A stretch of 64,000 nucleotides of DNA from Pseudobacter sp. (GCA_017849455.1 JAFIGX010000016.1:34323-98322); one strand, 5' to 3'. Positions 38,251 through 47,669 are shown, numbered from the stretch's first letter. A program made the numbers and translations. The notes: generated from the sequence alone by a model not told the origin.

Positions 38251-38925
38251 ATGGATGTAAAAATAGACAGTACATGGAAAGAAGCCCTCAAAGAAGAATT
38301 CAATAAACCTTATTTCGCAGAGATCGTTACATTTTTACGTACAGAAAGAATGACGGGCAAAACGATCTACCCGCCCGGCCAACAGATCTTCAATGCCTTC
38401 AATCTTACCCCCTTCGATAAGGTGAAAGTAGTACTTCTCGGACAGGATCCTTATCACGGCCGTGGACAGGCGCATGGCCTCTGTTTTTCCGTGGCCGATG
38501 GTGTAAAGCCTCCACCTTCGCTCGTCAATATCTTCAAAGAGCTCAACACAGACCTCGGTGTTCCGGTGCCCGAACATGGTAACCTCACGAAATGGGCGGA
38601 ACAAGGTGTGTTGTTGCTCAATGCCTCGCTCACCGTCCGCGCCGGGGAACCCATGAGCCATTCAAAGATCGGATGGGCCACTTTCACCAATGCCGTGATC
38701 AAAAAGATATCAGATACCAAAGAAAATATCGTGTTCATCCTTTGGGGAAAATTCGCGCAGGAAAAACAAGAGCTGATCGATGAAACCCGCCATCACCTTG
38801 TATTGAAAGCCGCACACCCCTCTCCTTATTCAGCAGATGCCGGCTTCTTCGGCTGTAAACATTTTTCAAAGACCAATCAGTTCCTGGTCAAGAATGGTAT
38901 CGATCCGATCGATTGGAGAATTTAA
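38251..38925 (+). CDS. ung: Uracil-DNA glycosylase, family 1
   Basis: 224 aa, full length for the family. Water-activating motif GQDPYHG with catalytic Asp at 66, uracil-binding loop FSVADGVKPPPSLVNIF, the LLLNASLTV strand, and the DNA-intercalation motif HPSPYSA with His at 189. It removes uracil from DNA as the first step of base-excision repair in the cytoplasm. It is followed by a 32-bp inverted repeat and then plsC; it is probably transcribed on its own. Confidence 0.98.
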   Translation: MDVKIDSTWKEALKEEFNKPYFAEIVTFLRTERMTGKTIYPPGQQIFNAFNLTPFDKVKVVLLGQDPYHGRGQAHGLCFSVADGVKPPPSLVNIFKELNTDLGVPVPEHGNLTKWAEQGVLLLNASLTVRAGEPMSHSKIGWATFTNAVIKKISDTKENIVFILWGKFAQEKQELIDETRHHLVLKAAHPSPYSADAGFFGCKHFSKTNQFLVKNGIDPIDWRI

Positions 38926-38928
38926 AAT

Positions 38929-39073
38929 GTTCGTAGTTTGTTGTTGGTCGTTTGTCGTTGCAGCGGATCGATCAATCTTTCACAGTTTCTATCAACCAGA
39001 AAACCCGCAATAAATTATTTTCTCTGGGTGTTACACTGAAAGAACCACAAACGACCAACAACAAACTACAAAC
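38929..39073. repeat. Imperfect 32-bp inverted repeat, 81-bp spacer
   Basis: The left arm at 38929-38960 (GTTCGTAGTTTGTTGTTGGT...) and the right arm at 39042-39073 (...ACCAACAACAAACTACAAAC) are reverse complements with few mismatches. The pair starts 4 bp after the ung stop and ends 26 bp before plsC. The arms are built of TTG-type triplets and probably belong to a dispersed intergenic repeat family. Confidence 0.65.
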
Positions 39074-39099
39074 ATATTGTATTGTATTATCTTTAACCC

Positions 39100-39852
39100 A
39101 TGTTCCGAATTATCAAAAATATTGCTGCCAGGATCTTTGCTTGCTGGGCTATCCTGATCTTCGTGATCACGATGCTCCTGTTCATGGTACCATTTCTCCT
39201 CTTCTGCTACCCTGCTCCCGACCCTGCACGGAATATCCGCTTTATCAGGTTTGCCAGGATATGGATGGGCGTCTACCTGCCTTTGATCGGTTGTCCATTG
39301 ACGATACGCGGACGCAGGCATTTTGCATCCGGTCGGAACTATATCGTTGTCTGTAACCACAATTCATTGATGGATGTTCCCATCTCTTCCCCTTCGATCC
39401 CCGGTGGCAACAAAACGATCGCCAAGATCGAGATGGCAAAGATCCCGGTATTCGGTATGCTCTATCGCACCGGCAGTGTGCTGGTCGACCGTAAAAGCGA
39501 TCAAAGCCGTAAAGAAAGTTATGGTAAGATGAAGGAAGTGCTGACGATGGGTTTGCATATCTGCATCTACCCTGAAGGCACACGCAATAAGACCGGGCAG
39601 CCGCTGAAATCCTTTCATGACGGGGCTTTCAGGCTGGCTGTCGATACCGGTAAACCGATCATGCCCGGTATTATTTTCAATACCGCCAAAGTGCTGCCTG
39701 CCGGCAAGCCCTTTTACCTTATGCCGCACAGGCTTGCCATTCATTTCCTTCCACCCGTTGAAATGCAGCCCGGAGAAACCACGGAATCACTGAAGCAAAG
39801 GGTTTATAAGGTCATGGAAGATTATTTTGTGGCCAATAGTTCCGGAAAGTGA
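39100..39852 (+). CDS. plsC: 1-acyl-sn-glycerol-3-phosphate acyltransferase
   Basis: 250 aa. N-terminal membrane helix at about 8-32 (IFACWAILIFVITMLLFMVP). Acyltransferase block I CNHNSLMD with H87 and D92, block II around AKIEMAKIPVFGMLYRTGSV, block III YPEGTRNKTG, and block IV GKPIMPGIIF. It adds the second acyl chain to lysophosphatidate, giving phosphatidate for phospholipid synthesis at the inner membrane. It is convergent with the LptD gene. Related acyltransferases for lipid variants cannot be fully excluded. Confidence 0.93.
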   Translation: MFRIIKNIAARIFACWAILIFVITMLLFMVPFLLFCYPAPDPARNIRFIRFARIWMGVYLPLIGCPLTIRGRRHFASGRNYIVVCNHNSLMDVPISSPSIPGGNKTIAKIEMAKIPVFGMLYRTGSVLVDRKSDQSRKESYGKMKEVLTMGLHICIYPEGTRNKTGQPLKSFHDGAFRLAVDTGKPIMPGIIFNTAKVLPAGKPFYLMPHRLAIHFLPPVEMQPGETTESLKQRVYKVMEDYFVANSSGK

Positions 39853-39892
39853 TTGTATCCTGGGTTGAAAGTTCGTAAATATATTCCTTTAT

Positions 39893-39926
39893 TGCCACGA
39901 AGGCCCGAAGGCACAAAGACCACCAC
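39893..39926. repeat. Short degenerate tandem repeat (CACGAAGGC-type)
   Basis: GCCACGAAGGCCCGAAGGCACAAAG repeats a CGAAGGC unit between the convergent plsC and lptD genes. Similar strings are dispersed in many Bacteroidota intergenic regions. No stem-loop with a T-run is seen, so it is not a clear terminator. Confidence 0.4.
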
Positions 39927-39930
39927 AAGA

Positions 39931-42606
39931 TCATTGCCCGTAGAAATAACGGGTACGGTTGATCCGCAGATCGCGGAGAATGCCCGATTTGGGATTGATG
40001 GTAATATTAAACGTGCGGAAAATTCCCACCGGGGTAACGTTGATGGACATCTGCCAGCAGTGCATCTCCCGTGAGAGCGACATGGTGAGTGATTGAATGG
40101 AAGATGTTTTGAAATCGTAATAGGTATTGGCCCCGATCTTCCACTTGGGGGTCAGGTTGAAATCCCCATTCAGGCTGACATTCGCATTGGTGATCGTTTC
40201 AAACCCTTTATAGTCGGGCCGGAAGTTCCGGGCAAAGCTGAAAGAGAAAGACATGTTCAACGACCAGGGAATGTTGAAGTCCGCAAATTCAGCCGGGTTA
40301 CGCCTGGCATAGGCCAACTGCGCCATCTGCTCCTCGGCCGTCAAAGGAGGGAGGTCTTTCGTGGCTTCCTTTTCTGCCTGCGCTTTTTTCTCATCCTTGG
40401 GCTTGCTCTGGAAGCTGGTCGAAACGGCGATCGTTCCGCTCGTGATGCGGCCCAACGAGAACTTACCACCTTTCCAGGCATATTTATCGATCCGGTAACC
40501 GTTACTGTCTAACTGGTATGGATCGAGGATAGCCCCTGCCGTGATATTGATCTTCTCGAATAAAGTGCTGCGCACATATAAATTGAAAGGAGATAGTTTG
40601 AAAGAATCGGCCACGAGGTTATAGGCGCTGTTGAACCCGAAACCATCGATGAGGCGGATCTTCTTGATGCCACCATTGGCCGTATCTTTTTTGGACTTCA
40701 CTTTTCCTTCGAGGTTGTTATCGATGCCGAACGACAGACCGCCGAATACCCCTTCCGAGAAGGGGCCGAAGATACTACCATCATAATAGGAGAAGCGCAT
40801 TTTTCGCCCGGTGCTGTCAACGACGGCCGAGTAATGGTCCTGCGCCGCCAGGTCGGGCTTATAGCTAAGTGAAATACTGGGCCTGATCACATGGCGGATG
40901 GCCTGGAGCCGGCTGTTCTTCCCGAACTTATCGAACATACCATAGATGGCTGTATTGAATGCAACGCTGAATGAAACATCATGCGCCATGTAGAAACCGC
41001 GCTGCTGGGTAGTATCCACTTTATTATCGGCCGGATTGTATTCCCTGTGAATACGGCGGGAATAAAATTTCTGTGCATAGCTCACACCCGGTGCGATCTG
41101 GAGGGGTCCCAGCGAAGGGAGGGTAAATTGAATGGGTATGGAATTCTGAGCGCCCCATTGCATCGTGTCGAGGATCTTGCGCACACTGAAATCCCTTTCA
41201 TACACACTGATCTGGTTGGCAAAATTCGTGTTCATCCCGATCCCCAGTTTCTGGTACCATTTGGGGGTGCCTGCCATATCCTTTGGCTGCAAAGGATAAA
41301 AAGTATTAACCGTGAACGCTACGTTGGGCAGGTTCATATTGATGAGCGTGGTATTGTTGTTCTGGTTGTGGTTGGCACTGGCTGTAAGGTTGAACCGGTT
41401 GCCCCAGGTCTTGGAATAAGTGATCGAAGAACTGAGCTGGTTGGAGAAATTCGCGGTCGGGTTATTATAAATGTATTGATTGTATTTGGTAGAACCGGCA
41501 TTCACATTCGCCGAGAAACTGGTGCCCGGCCTGGCGCGGTTGTCCACGGAATGGCTCCAGTTGATGTTGAACGTTTGGGTAGAAGTAAATTCCTGTTTGG
41601 CGATATTGCTCAGTATCCGGGAGTTCTGGATCGAGAGATTGAGCGAACCGTTGTACTTGTACCTTTTGCGGTAAGTGGGTGTAACGAAAAGGCTCCATCC
41701 CCCATAAGAATAAAGGTTCGTTCGGGTGGTGACATCCCAGTTATCGTTGACCACTTTATAATAGCCCAACCCTTCCAGTCCAAGCCCGAATTGATCACTG
41801 GCCGTGAATTGAGGCGGCAACAGCCCGGAATGCCGGCCCTGGGAGATGGGGAAAAACCCGAATGGCAGGTAGATGGGCACAGGTACCCCTTCGAACTCGG
41901 GATGGATCGGGCCCGTTACGGCCAGTTTCTGGGTCACCATCTTCATTTTCTTTACCCGAAAGGCAAAGTGGGGAGTATCGAGATTACAGGTGGTGATCTG
42001 GCCGCGGAAACCAAAGTATTCCGTCGGGGAGATCTTCTTCATTTTTTCAGCCTGCACATACATTTCCCCCTGTTGGGTCATGGTGCTTTGGGTAAGCCCT
42101 TTCTGGGTCTCGAAATTATAACGGATCACATCGGCCTCCATCTTGTTGTCGCCCTGCACCATCTTCGGCCGGCCGATCATATTCCCGGCCGTATCACGCC
42201 GGAAGGAGGCTATTACGAGCTTGCTGGGTTGGTCTACCTCGATGCTGTCGGCCGTCAGGTCTATGTCCTTCTGCTTCACATTGGCCTTACTGTACAGGAT
42301 GATCTTTTTAGTCTTCACTTCCAGTACCATCGAATCGGAGGCGCTGTAATGGACAGGCGCGTCCAGTGTGTCCTTCGACAACTTTACACTGAATGTATCC
42401 GTCTTTGTAATGGTGGTGTCCTTTGTTTTGGGGAGCGTATCGTTTTTTTTGACGGGCCGGCTGGTGTCCTGGAAAGCCGTTAATGAATTGCAAAAAAATT
42501 TATTGGATGTGTAATTCGCAGACAGCTTGAACGTTAATAGCAAAACTGATACGAATAAAATCCATCGGGAACCATGTTTTAAACTATTTTTGCGTCCGTT
42601 ATCCAT
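39931..42606 (-). CDS. lptD: Putative LPS-assembly outer-membrane protein, LptD-like
   Basis: 891 aa. A leader of about 45 residues contains a signal helix (WILFVSVLLLTFKLSA). The periplasmic OstA/LptA-like domain (about 90-250) has SDSMVLEVKTKKIILYSKAN, IDLTADSIEVDQPSKLVIAS and FETQKGLTQSTMTQQGEMYV. The conserved LptD stretch VPVPIYLPFGFFPISQGRHS at about 270 leads into a large beta-barrel of alternating aromatic strands to the end (INRTRYFYGQ). LptD inserts lipopolysaccharide into the outer leaflet of the outer membrane. It is divergent from the amidase genes and near mlaD and OstA-like genes, a Bacteroidota envelope cluster. Confidence 0.88.
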   Translation of the reverse strand: MDNGRKNSLKHGSRWILFVSVLLLTFKLSANYTSNKFFCNSLTAFQDTSRPVKKNDTLPKTKDTTITKTDTFSVKLSKDTLDAPVHYSASDSMVLEVKTKKIILYSKANVKQKDIDLTADSIEVDQPSKLVIASFRRDTAGNMIGRPKMVQGDNKMEADVIRYNFETQKGLTQSTMTQQGEMYVQAEKMKKISPTEYFGFRGQITTCNLDTPHFAFRVKKMKMVTQKLAVTGPIHPEFEGVPVPIYLPFGFFPISQGRHSGLLPPQFTASDQFGLGLEGLGYYKVVNDNWDVTTRTNLYSYGGWSLFVTPTYRKRYKYNGSLNLSIQNSRILSNIAKQEFTSTQTFNINWSHSVDNRARPGTSFSANVNAGSTKYNQYIYNNPTANFSNQLSSSITYSKTWGNRFNLTASANHNQNNNTTLINMNLPNVAFTVNTFYPLQPKDMAGTPKWYQKLGIGMNTNFANQISVYERDFSVRKILDTMQWGAQNSIPIQFTLPSLGPLQIAPGVSYAQKFYSRRIHREYNPADNKVDTTQQRGFYMAHDVSFSVAFNTAIYGMFDKFGKNSRLQAIRHVIRPSISLSYKPDLAAQDHYSAVVDSTGRKMRFSYYDGSIFGPFSEGVFGGLSFGIDNNLEGKVKSKKDTANGGIKKIRLIDGFGFNSAYNLVADSFKLSPFNLYVRSTLFEKINITAGAILDPYQLDSNGYRIDKYAWKGGKFSLGRITSGTIAVSTSFQSKPKDEKKAQAEKEATKDLPPLTAEEQMAQLAYARRNPAEFADFNIPWSLNMSFSFSFARNFRPDYKGFETITNANVSLNGDFNLTPKWKIGANTYYDFKTSSIQSLTMSLSREMHCWQMSINVTPVGIFRTFNITINPKSGILRDLRINRTRYFYGQ

Positions 42607-42684
42607 AATGCAGTGGTGGGCAAAAATAAGCTATTAAAGCATTAAGAAGATGTGAAGGTTTCAGGAATTAAACAGTCTGGTAAC

Positions 42685-43689
42685 ATGATCGTTAGAATCT
42701 TTTATACAGTACTTTTCATCGGTGGGCTCGTATCATTGGTATCATTCACCGGTAAACGTATTGATGTGCCTGTACAGAAGCCGGTATTGGGCACTATCAT
42801 CATCGATGCCGGTCATGGTGGTGTGGACCCGGGTGCAGAAGGTCAGACCTCCACCGAATCCAAAGTTGCCTTGTCGATCGCCATGAAACTTGGCAAGGCC
42901 GTACAGGCAGCCATGCCTGATGTAAAAGTGATCTACACCCGTAATACCGATGTACTGGCCGGCGGTTTCACGAATATCCAGGAATCATTGCGCTATCGCG
43001 CAAGAATGGCCAATGAAGCCAAAGGCGATCTCTTCGTGAGCATCCACTGCAACGCAGCAGGTGTGAAAGCAGGCGGCTGGTATGCCAAACGCGTGATCGG
43101 GTATAAGAATAAAACAGTATACGTAGGGAAAGGCAAGAAGAAAAGAAAGAAGACCGTACGCGACCCCATCTATGAATCCTATTGGGTGAAGAACTGGCAA
43201 CACGGTACCGAAACTTATATCTGGGCCGCCGACCGCGGCGGGTTCAAAGGCGAATCCATCAACCAGACCAAGGAAGAAGGCGGTGAATTCATCGAGGATA
43301 GTTCCAATGTGCTCGACCTGCATTCACCCGAAGCCCGCATCCGCGCCCAGTTGTATGAGAAGAAGTATTTCGCCAAAAGCCTTTTGCTGGCGACCATGGT
43401 GGAAGAGGAATTCGTGAAGGGCGGACGTGAAAGCCGGGGCGTAAAGCAAAGGAATGAAAAAGGCATCTGGGTGCTACAGGCTACAGGCATGCCCAGCGTA
43501 CTCATCGAGACAGGATTTATCACTCATACCGAAGAAGAACAATATATCACCAGCGAAAAAGGCCAGGAAGAGATCGTAGCCAGTATCCTTGAAGCGCTGG
43601 TCAGGTACAAGGCCAGTCTGGAAGCGCCCAGGAATACCGGCAGCACTTCCACTGACACTACCGAACAACCGAAACCCAAATCCTTTTAA
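42685..43689 (+). CDS. N-acetylmuramoyl-L-alanine amidase (Amidase_3)
   Basis: 335 aa from ATG 42685, which opens a signal segment (MIVRIFYTVLFIGGLVSLVS); a GTG lies 33 bp upstream. Amidase_3 motifs: IIIDAGHGGVDPGAEG (zinc His), ESKVALSIAMKLGKAVQ (zinc Glu), LFVSIHCNAAG (zinc His), and the catalytic Glu in SVLIETGFI. Between the second His and the C-terminus lies a long insertion rich in Lys (GKGKKKRKKTV) that carries GTETYIWAADRGG. The enzyme cuts the amide bond between MurNAc and the stem peptide in the periplasm. A very similar gene follows after 14 bp. Confidence 0.95.
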   Translation: MIVRIFYTVLFIGGLVSLVSFTGKRIDVPVQKPVLGTIIIDAGHGGVDPGAEGQTSTESKVALSIAMKLGKAVQAAMPDVKVIYTRNTDVLAGGFTNIQESLRYRARMANEAKGDLFVSIHCNAAGVKAGGWYAKRVIGYKNKTVYVGKGKKKRKKTVRDPIYESYWVKNWQHGTETYIWAADRGGFKGESINQTKEEGGEFIEDSSNVLDLHSPEARIRAQLYEKKYFAKSLLLATMVEEEFVKGGRESRGVKQRNEKGIWVLQATGMPSVLIETGFITHTEEEQYITSEKGQEEIVASILEALVRYKASLEAPRNTGSTSTDTTEQPKPKSF

Positions 43690-43703
43690 AAGTCTCGCCG
43701 CGC

Positions 43704-44606
43704 ATGAAGAACAAGATTTTTTTTAGCCTGCTGATCGTATCACTGGCCACCACATTCAGTTCCTTCCATCACAAGCCTGTTCCAAAAAGGCAGAAAACGG
43801 GCATCAAAACAATAATCGTAGATGCAGGCCACGGCGGCAGGGCCATTGGCGCAAAGGGAAAATATTCTTATGAAAAGAATGTCTGCCTTGCCATTGCCCT
43901 GAAGCTGGGGAAAATGATCGAAGCAGAAATGCCCGGCGTAAAGGTGGTGTATACACGCACTACGGATGTATTTGTCGACAACCGCTACCGTGCCGAAATG
44001 GCCAATGAACATAAGGGAGACCTCTATCTTGCCATCCATGCCAACTCTGTACGGCCACTCGAGCACCGCAAGGTGGTAGGATATAAAAAGGAAGTGTATT
44101 ACACAGGCACAGGCAAGAAGAAGAAAAAGCATACGCGCAGTGTGCCGAAGTATAAGACCTACTATTCCGAAAATCCCGCCTATGGTACGGAAACCTATAT
44201 CTGGGCCGCCGACCGCACGGAATCGAAAGGAGAATTCGTATCGGAGCGTATGTCGGAAGATGAGACCGATTCCACGGAATACCGACCAGATCTCAATGAT
44301 CCGGAGTTCAAAGCCAAATCATTACTGTGGACAAAACGCTTTTTCGATAAAAGCCTGATGCTCGCCAATATGGTAGAGGAAGAATTTGTAAAAGGCGGAC
44401 GCCATAGCAGAGGCGTAAAGCAACGCAACAATGAAGGGATCTGGATCCTGCAGGCAACGGCCATGCCCAGCATCCTTATCGAGACAGGCTTCGTCTCGAA
44501 TCGTAAGGATGAAGACTACCTCAACAACAAGAAAGGACAGGAAGAACTCGCTTCACAGGTACTCAAGGCCATCAAACGGTACAAGGCATCGTTTGAAAAA
44601 AACTGA
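43704..44606 (+). CDS. N-acetylmuramoyl-L-alanine amidase, tandem paralogue
   Basis: 300 aa, signal peptide about 1-20 (MKNKIFFSLLIVSLATTFSS). The same Amidase_3 ligands are present: IIVDAGHGGRAIGAKG, YEKNVCLAIALKLGKMIE, LYLAIHANSV, catalytic Glu in SILIETGFVS. It shares with the previous gene the Lys-rich insertion (GTGKKKKKHTR), GTETYIWAADR, NMVEEEFVKGGR and SRGVKQRN, so the two arose by tandem duplication. Both keep all catalytic residues, suggesting both are active, perhaps with different timing or substrate. The stop codon touches the left arm of the inverted repeat at 44606. Confidence 0.95.
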   Translation: MKNKIFFSLLIVSLATTFSSFHHKPVPKRQKTGIKTIIVDAGHGGRAIGAKGKYSYEKNVCLAIALKLGKMIEAEMPGVKVVYTRTTDVFVDNRYRAEMANEHKGDLYLAIHANSVRPLEHRKVVGYKKEVYYTGTGKKKKKHTRSVPKYKTYYSENPAYGTETYIWAADRTESKGEFVSERMSEDETDSTEYRPDLNDPEFKAKSLLWTKRFFDKSLMLANMVEEEFVKGGRHSRGVKQRNNEGIWILQATAMPSILIETGFVSNRKDEDYLNNKKGQEELASQVLKAIKRYKASFEKN

Positions 44607-44801
44607 ATTGTCTGAACCATGATTTATTGGATTTATGGGATTGTAAGGAAAATTCGCCGCTGATCAGGAATTCACTTGTACCTGCTTAAAGCCCGTTTGG
44701 GTCCGGCAAAAGTATTTTCATTGTTTTCATTCACCATTTTCAACTTACAACGACCTTTCCTCACAATCCCATAAATCCAATAAATCATGGTTCAGACAAT
44801 T
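44606..44801. repeat. 46-bp inverted repeat, one mismatch, 104-bp spacer
   Basis: The left arm at 44606-44651 (AATTGTCTGAACCATGATTT...) and right arm at 44756-44801 (...AAATCATGGTTCAGACAATT) are reverse complements in 45 of 46 positions. The spacer has no open frame of note. Such TCTGAACCATGATTTATT-type arms look like a dispersed non-coding element or MITE; as RNA it would form a long hairpin right after the amidase stop. Confidence 0.75.
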
Positions 44802-44970
44802 ATCATATTTTTGTCCATAGTATCAATTTAATAGCAGAAAAAAGCGCATATTGCTTTCTAAATCACCTTTTCAGTGAAGGACCGGGCAAGTGACCACAGC
44901 ATGGATGGCGAACAATGGCCCAGGCGAAGGTATCAGCTACCAGGCTTTGGAAAAGGACAAAATCATTCGC
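44607..44970. other. 364-bp gap before mlaD
   Basis: The first half is the inverted repeat described separately. The rest (44802-44970) is AT-rich and probably holds the promoter of the mlaD/OstA-like unit. A frame open from 44890 into mlaD has no family resemblance before 44971. I see no other gene. Confidence 0.5.
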
Positions 44971-45960
44971 ATGAAAATTTCTAACGAAACCAAGGTAGGA
45001 TCACTCACAGCCATCGCGATAGCAGTGCTGATACTGGGATTTAATTTTCTGAAAGGCAAAGACCTCAGCGCACATAAGAACAGGATCTATGCAATATTTC
45101 CTTCCGTGGAAGGATTGTCGGTTTCGAACCCCGTTTCCATCAATGGCCTCCAGGTAGGCAAAGTGGCCAGCCTGGAAGAAAAAGATGCCAACCTCTCCGG
45201 TGTCATTGTAGCCATCACCCTCAGCAAGAACATCAATATCCCCACTAACTCCCTGGCAACCGTCAGTAGCGACCTTTTGGGCACTACCACCCTCAAGATC
45301 AAACTGGGTAATAGCGCAGAAATGGTGAAAGATGGCGATACGCTTCAATCACAGCAAACAAAAGGGCTGGCAGATAAAATCCAGGCAAGTATCGACCCTG
45401 CCCTCGCTAATGTGAACAAGACATTGATCTCCCTCGATACACTGATCCAGAATATCAATTCCGTTATCGACCCCAACACGAAAGGCAATCTCCAGAGCGT
45501 TATCGCCAACCTGGCCCGTACCAGCAAATCACTCGAACAATTGCTGAACGCACAGACAGGCACACTCGCCAAATCGTTGAACAACGTGGAAGCGGTGACA
45601 GGCAATCTCGCCAAAAGCAACGACAAGATCACGGCTACAGTCAACAATATGGAAAAAGCGACCGGTCAGCTCGCCAATGCCAAAATCCAGGAATCTGTGG
45701 AATCATTGAAGAACGTCCTCACCAAACTGGAAAGCACACTCGGTAAAACCACTGAAAAGAACAATACCCTCGGGCTCCTGTTAAATGATCGCCAATTGTA
45801 CGATGAGCTCAGGCAGACCAATCGCAGTTTGACTACCTTGCTCGACGATCTGCGAATGCACCCCAAACGTTATGTGAATATTTCGGTATTCGGCAGAAAA
45901 GATAAAAGCGGACCTTTGATGCAACCGATGTATGATTCCACGAAACAAGGAAAGCCATAA
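44971..45960 (+). CDS. MlaD/MCE-family phospholipid-transport protein
   Basis: 329 aa from the ATG at 44971 (MKISNETKVGSLTAIAIAVL), the standard MlaD N-terminus; a longer open frame from 44890 looks unrelated. One membrane anchor at about 10-28. MCE domain at about 38-115 (IYAIFPSVEGLSVSNPVSIN, LQVGKVASLEEKD, NSLATVSSDLLGTTTLKIKL). Residues about 135-290 are long polar helices (LANVNKTLISLDTLIQNINS, LEQLLNAQTGTLAKSLNNVE), suited to a needle or coiled structure. MlaD proteins are the periplasmic substrate-binding part of ABC systems that move phospholipids between membranes. The ABC subunits are not next to it. The next gene starts 1 bp after its stop. Confidence 0.9.
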   Translation: MKISNETKVGSLTAIAIAVLILGFNFLKGKDLSAHKNRIYAIFPSVEGLSVSNPVSINGLQVGKVASLEEKDANLSGVIVAITLSKNINIPTNSLATVSSDLLGTTTLKIKLGNSAEMVKDGDTLQSQQTKGLADKIQASIDPALANVNKTLISLDTLIQNINSVIDPNTKGNLQSVIANLARTSKSLEQLLNAQTGTLAKSLNNVEAVTGNLAKSNDKITATVNNMEKATGQLANAKIQESVESLKNVLTKLESTLGKTTEKNNTLGLLLNDRQLYDELRQTNRSLTTLLDDLRMHPKRYVNISVFGRKDKSGPLMQPMYDSTKQGKP

Positions 45961-45961
45961 A

Positions 45962-47602
45962 ATGAAACGGTATCCATACCTGTTCATATTGCTCATCCTG
46001 GCTTCTTTCCATACTTTCTCACAAGGCAAATTGCCACCGACTCCGGCTGATACCGGCAGTAAGCTGGTCGACTGGATATATTCCGATAAATTCCGCTCGG
46101 AGAGGAAAGATTCCCTCACGGAGGTACAGACCATGGTGGGTAAAGTGCATCTCAAACAAGCCAATACCCAGTTCTATTGCGACAGCGCCATCTACAATAA
46201 GCAGTCGAAGATCGTGGAGGCATTCGGCAACGTACATATCAATGATGCCGACAGCATTCATACCTATTCTCAATACCTCCTCTACCATGTGGATTCACGC
46301 GTGGCTTATCTGAGGAATAAAGTACATCTTACCGATAAAAAGATCAGCCTGTATACCGACAGTCTCCGCTATGACGCCAATCAGAAGATCGGGGATTATT
46401 ACAATGGCGGCCGTGTGGTGAATGGGAATACGGTGCTCACCAGCAAGGAAGGTACTTATTATGGAGAACTGAAAGATGTGTATTTCAAAAAGAATGTAGT
46501 GCTGGTCGACCCGCAGTACAACCTGAAGACGGATTCATTGCTCTACAATACCACTTCGGAGTTAGCCACCTTTATCACGAAGACCTTTATAGAGGACAGC
46601 GCCAAAAGGAATATCACCACCAGCGAAGGATATTATGACCTGAAAAACAAGAAAGCGGAGTTCGGGTTAAGACCAATCATAGAAGACAAGAAAGCAAGGA
46701 CCCGGACCATCGCCAACAGTGTGGTAACGGACGACAAAACAGGCATCACCAAACTTTCGGGCAATGCCGTGCACATCGACAGCGCACAGGGCGTTTCCGT
46801 GCTGGCCAATTATATCGAATCACGCCGCGAAGACGGCAGCTTCTTCGCCACGCAGAGCCCTCTCATGATCATAAAACAGGATAAGGATTCCATCTACGTG
46901 GCAGCCGATACCCTTTTCTCCGGGAGGCTCGGCGTGCAACATTTCCACAGGGATTCATCGGCCGGCAGTGAAGACACGCTCAAAGGCATCACGGTGGTCA
47001 GCCAGGCGCCGGCCCCCGGCCCCGGCAATGACAGCGCCAACCGGTATTTCAAAGCCTTCCATCATGTACGTATCTTCTCCGATTCCATGCAGGCCGTGTG
47101 CGATAGTTTGTATTATACAGGAGTAGATTCCGTTTTTCGACTCTTCACCGACCCTGTGGTATGGTCGGGCGAAAACCAGATCACGGGAGATACCATATAT
47201 ATGTATACCAAAAACAAGCAACCCCACCGGGTATACGTATTTGAAAATGCGCTGGCCGTGAACAAGATCGGGAAAGACCTCTACAACCAGTTGAAGGGGA
47301 ACAGGATCACCGCCTATTTCGTGGAAGGGAATATAGACTACATGCGGGCCAAGGGAAATGCGGAAAGCATTTATTATGTACAGGATGAGGACAGCGCTTT
47401 TGTAGGTGTGAACAAGGTGGCAGGCGATATCATCGACCTGCGGTTCAAACATAAAGAACTGGACAGGGTGGTCGTCATCAGTGAACCCTCCGGCACTATG
47501 ATCCCCTTCAAGGAAGCCACCGAGCAGGACAGGTTCCTGCGGAGCTTCAAATGGCGGGAAGCACGCAGACCGAAAACAAAGTATGAACTCTTCGGGAATT
47601 AG
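45962..47602 (+). CDS. OstA-like (LptA-fold) periplasmic protein
   Basis: 546 aa from ATG 45962, one base after the mlaD stop, so translationally linked. Signal peptide MKRYPYLFILLILASFHTFS. The rest is a run of beta-jelly-roll OstA repeats marked by DSxxY phrases: YCDSAIYNKQSKIVEAFGNV, YTDSLRYDANQKIGDYYNGG, LKTDSLLYNTTSELATF, VCDSLYYTGVDSVFRLFTDP, NKQPHRVYVFENALAV. This is the Bacteroidota OstA-like family, thought to take part in LPS transport to LptD across the periplasm. Its position beside mlaD and near lptD fits. It could alternatively carry other envelope lipids. Confidence 0.88.
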   Translation: MKRYPYLFILLILASFHTFSQGKLPPTPADTGSKLVDWIYSDKFRSERKDSLTEVQTMVGKVHLKQANTQFYCDSAIYNKQSKIVEAFGNVHINDADSIHTYSQYLLYHVDSRVAYLRNKVHLTDKKISLYTDSLRYDANQKIGDYYNGGRVVNGNTVLTSKEGTYYGELKDVYFKKNVVLVDPQYNLKTDSLLYNTTSELATFITKTFIEDSAKRNITTSEGYYDLKNKKAEFGLRPIIEDKKARTRTIANSVVTDDKTGITKLSGNAVHIDSAQGVSVLANYIESRREDGSFFATQSPLMIIKQDKDSIYVAADTLFSGRLGVQHFHRDSSAGSEDTLKGITVVSQAPAPGPGNDSANRYFKAFHHVRIFSDSMQAVCDSLYYTGVDSVFRLFTDPVVWSGENQITGDTIYMYTKNKQPHRVYVFENALAVNKIGKDLYNQLKGNRITAYFVEGNIDYMRAKGNAESIYYVQDEDSAFVGVNKVAGDIIDLRFKHKELDRVVVISEPSGTMIPFKEATEQDRFLRSFKWREARRPKTKYELFGN

Positions 47603-47669
47603 CCCCACTTTAACGCTTACTTAGTACTCTGTTGGCACCATTTTCGTTTTCTCAGCATAAACTGAAAAT

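Noticed and set aside
40981..42483. 500-codon plus-strand open frame
   Set aside because: It is antisense to lptD, whose minus-strand frame has clear domain motifs. The antisense frame has no signal peptide or known motif.
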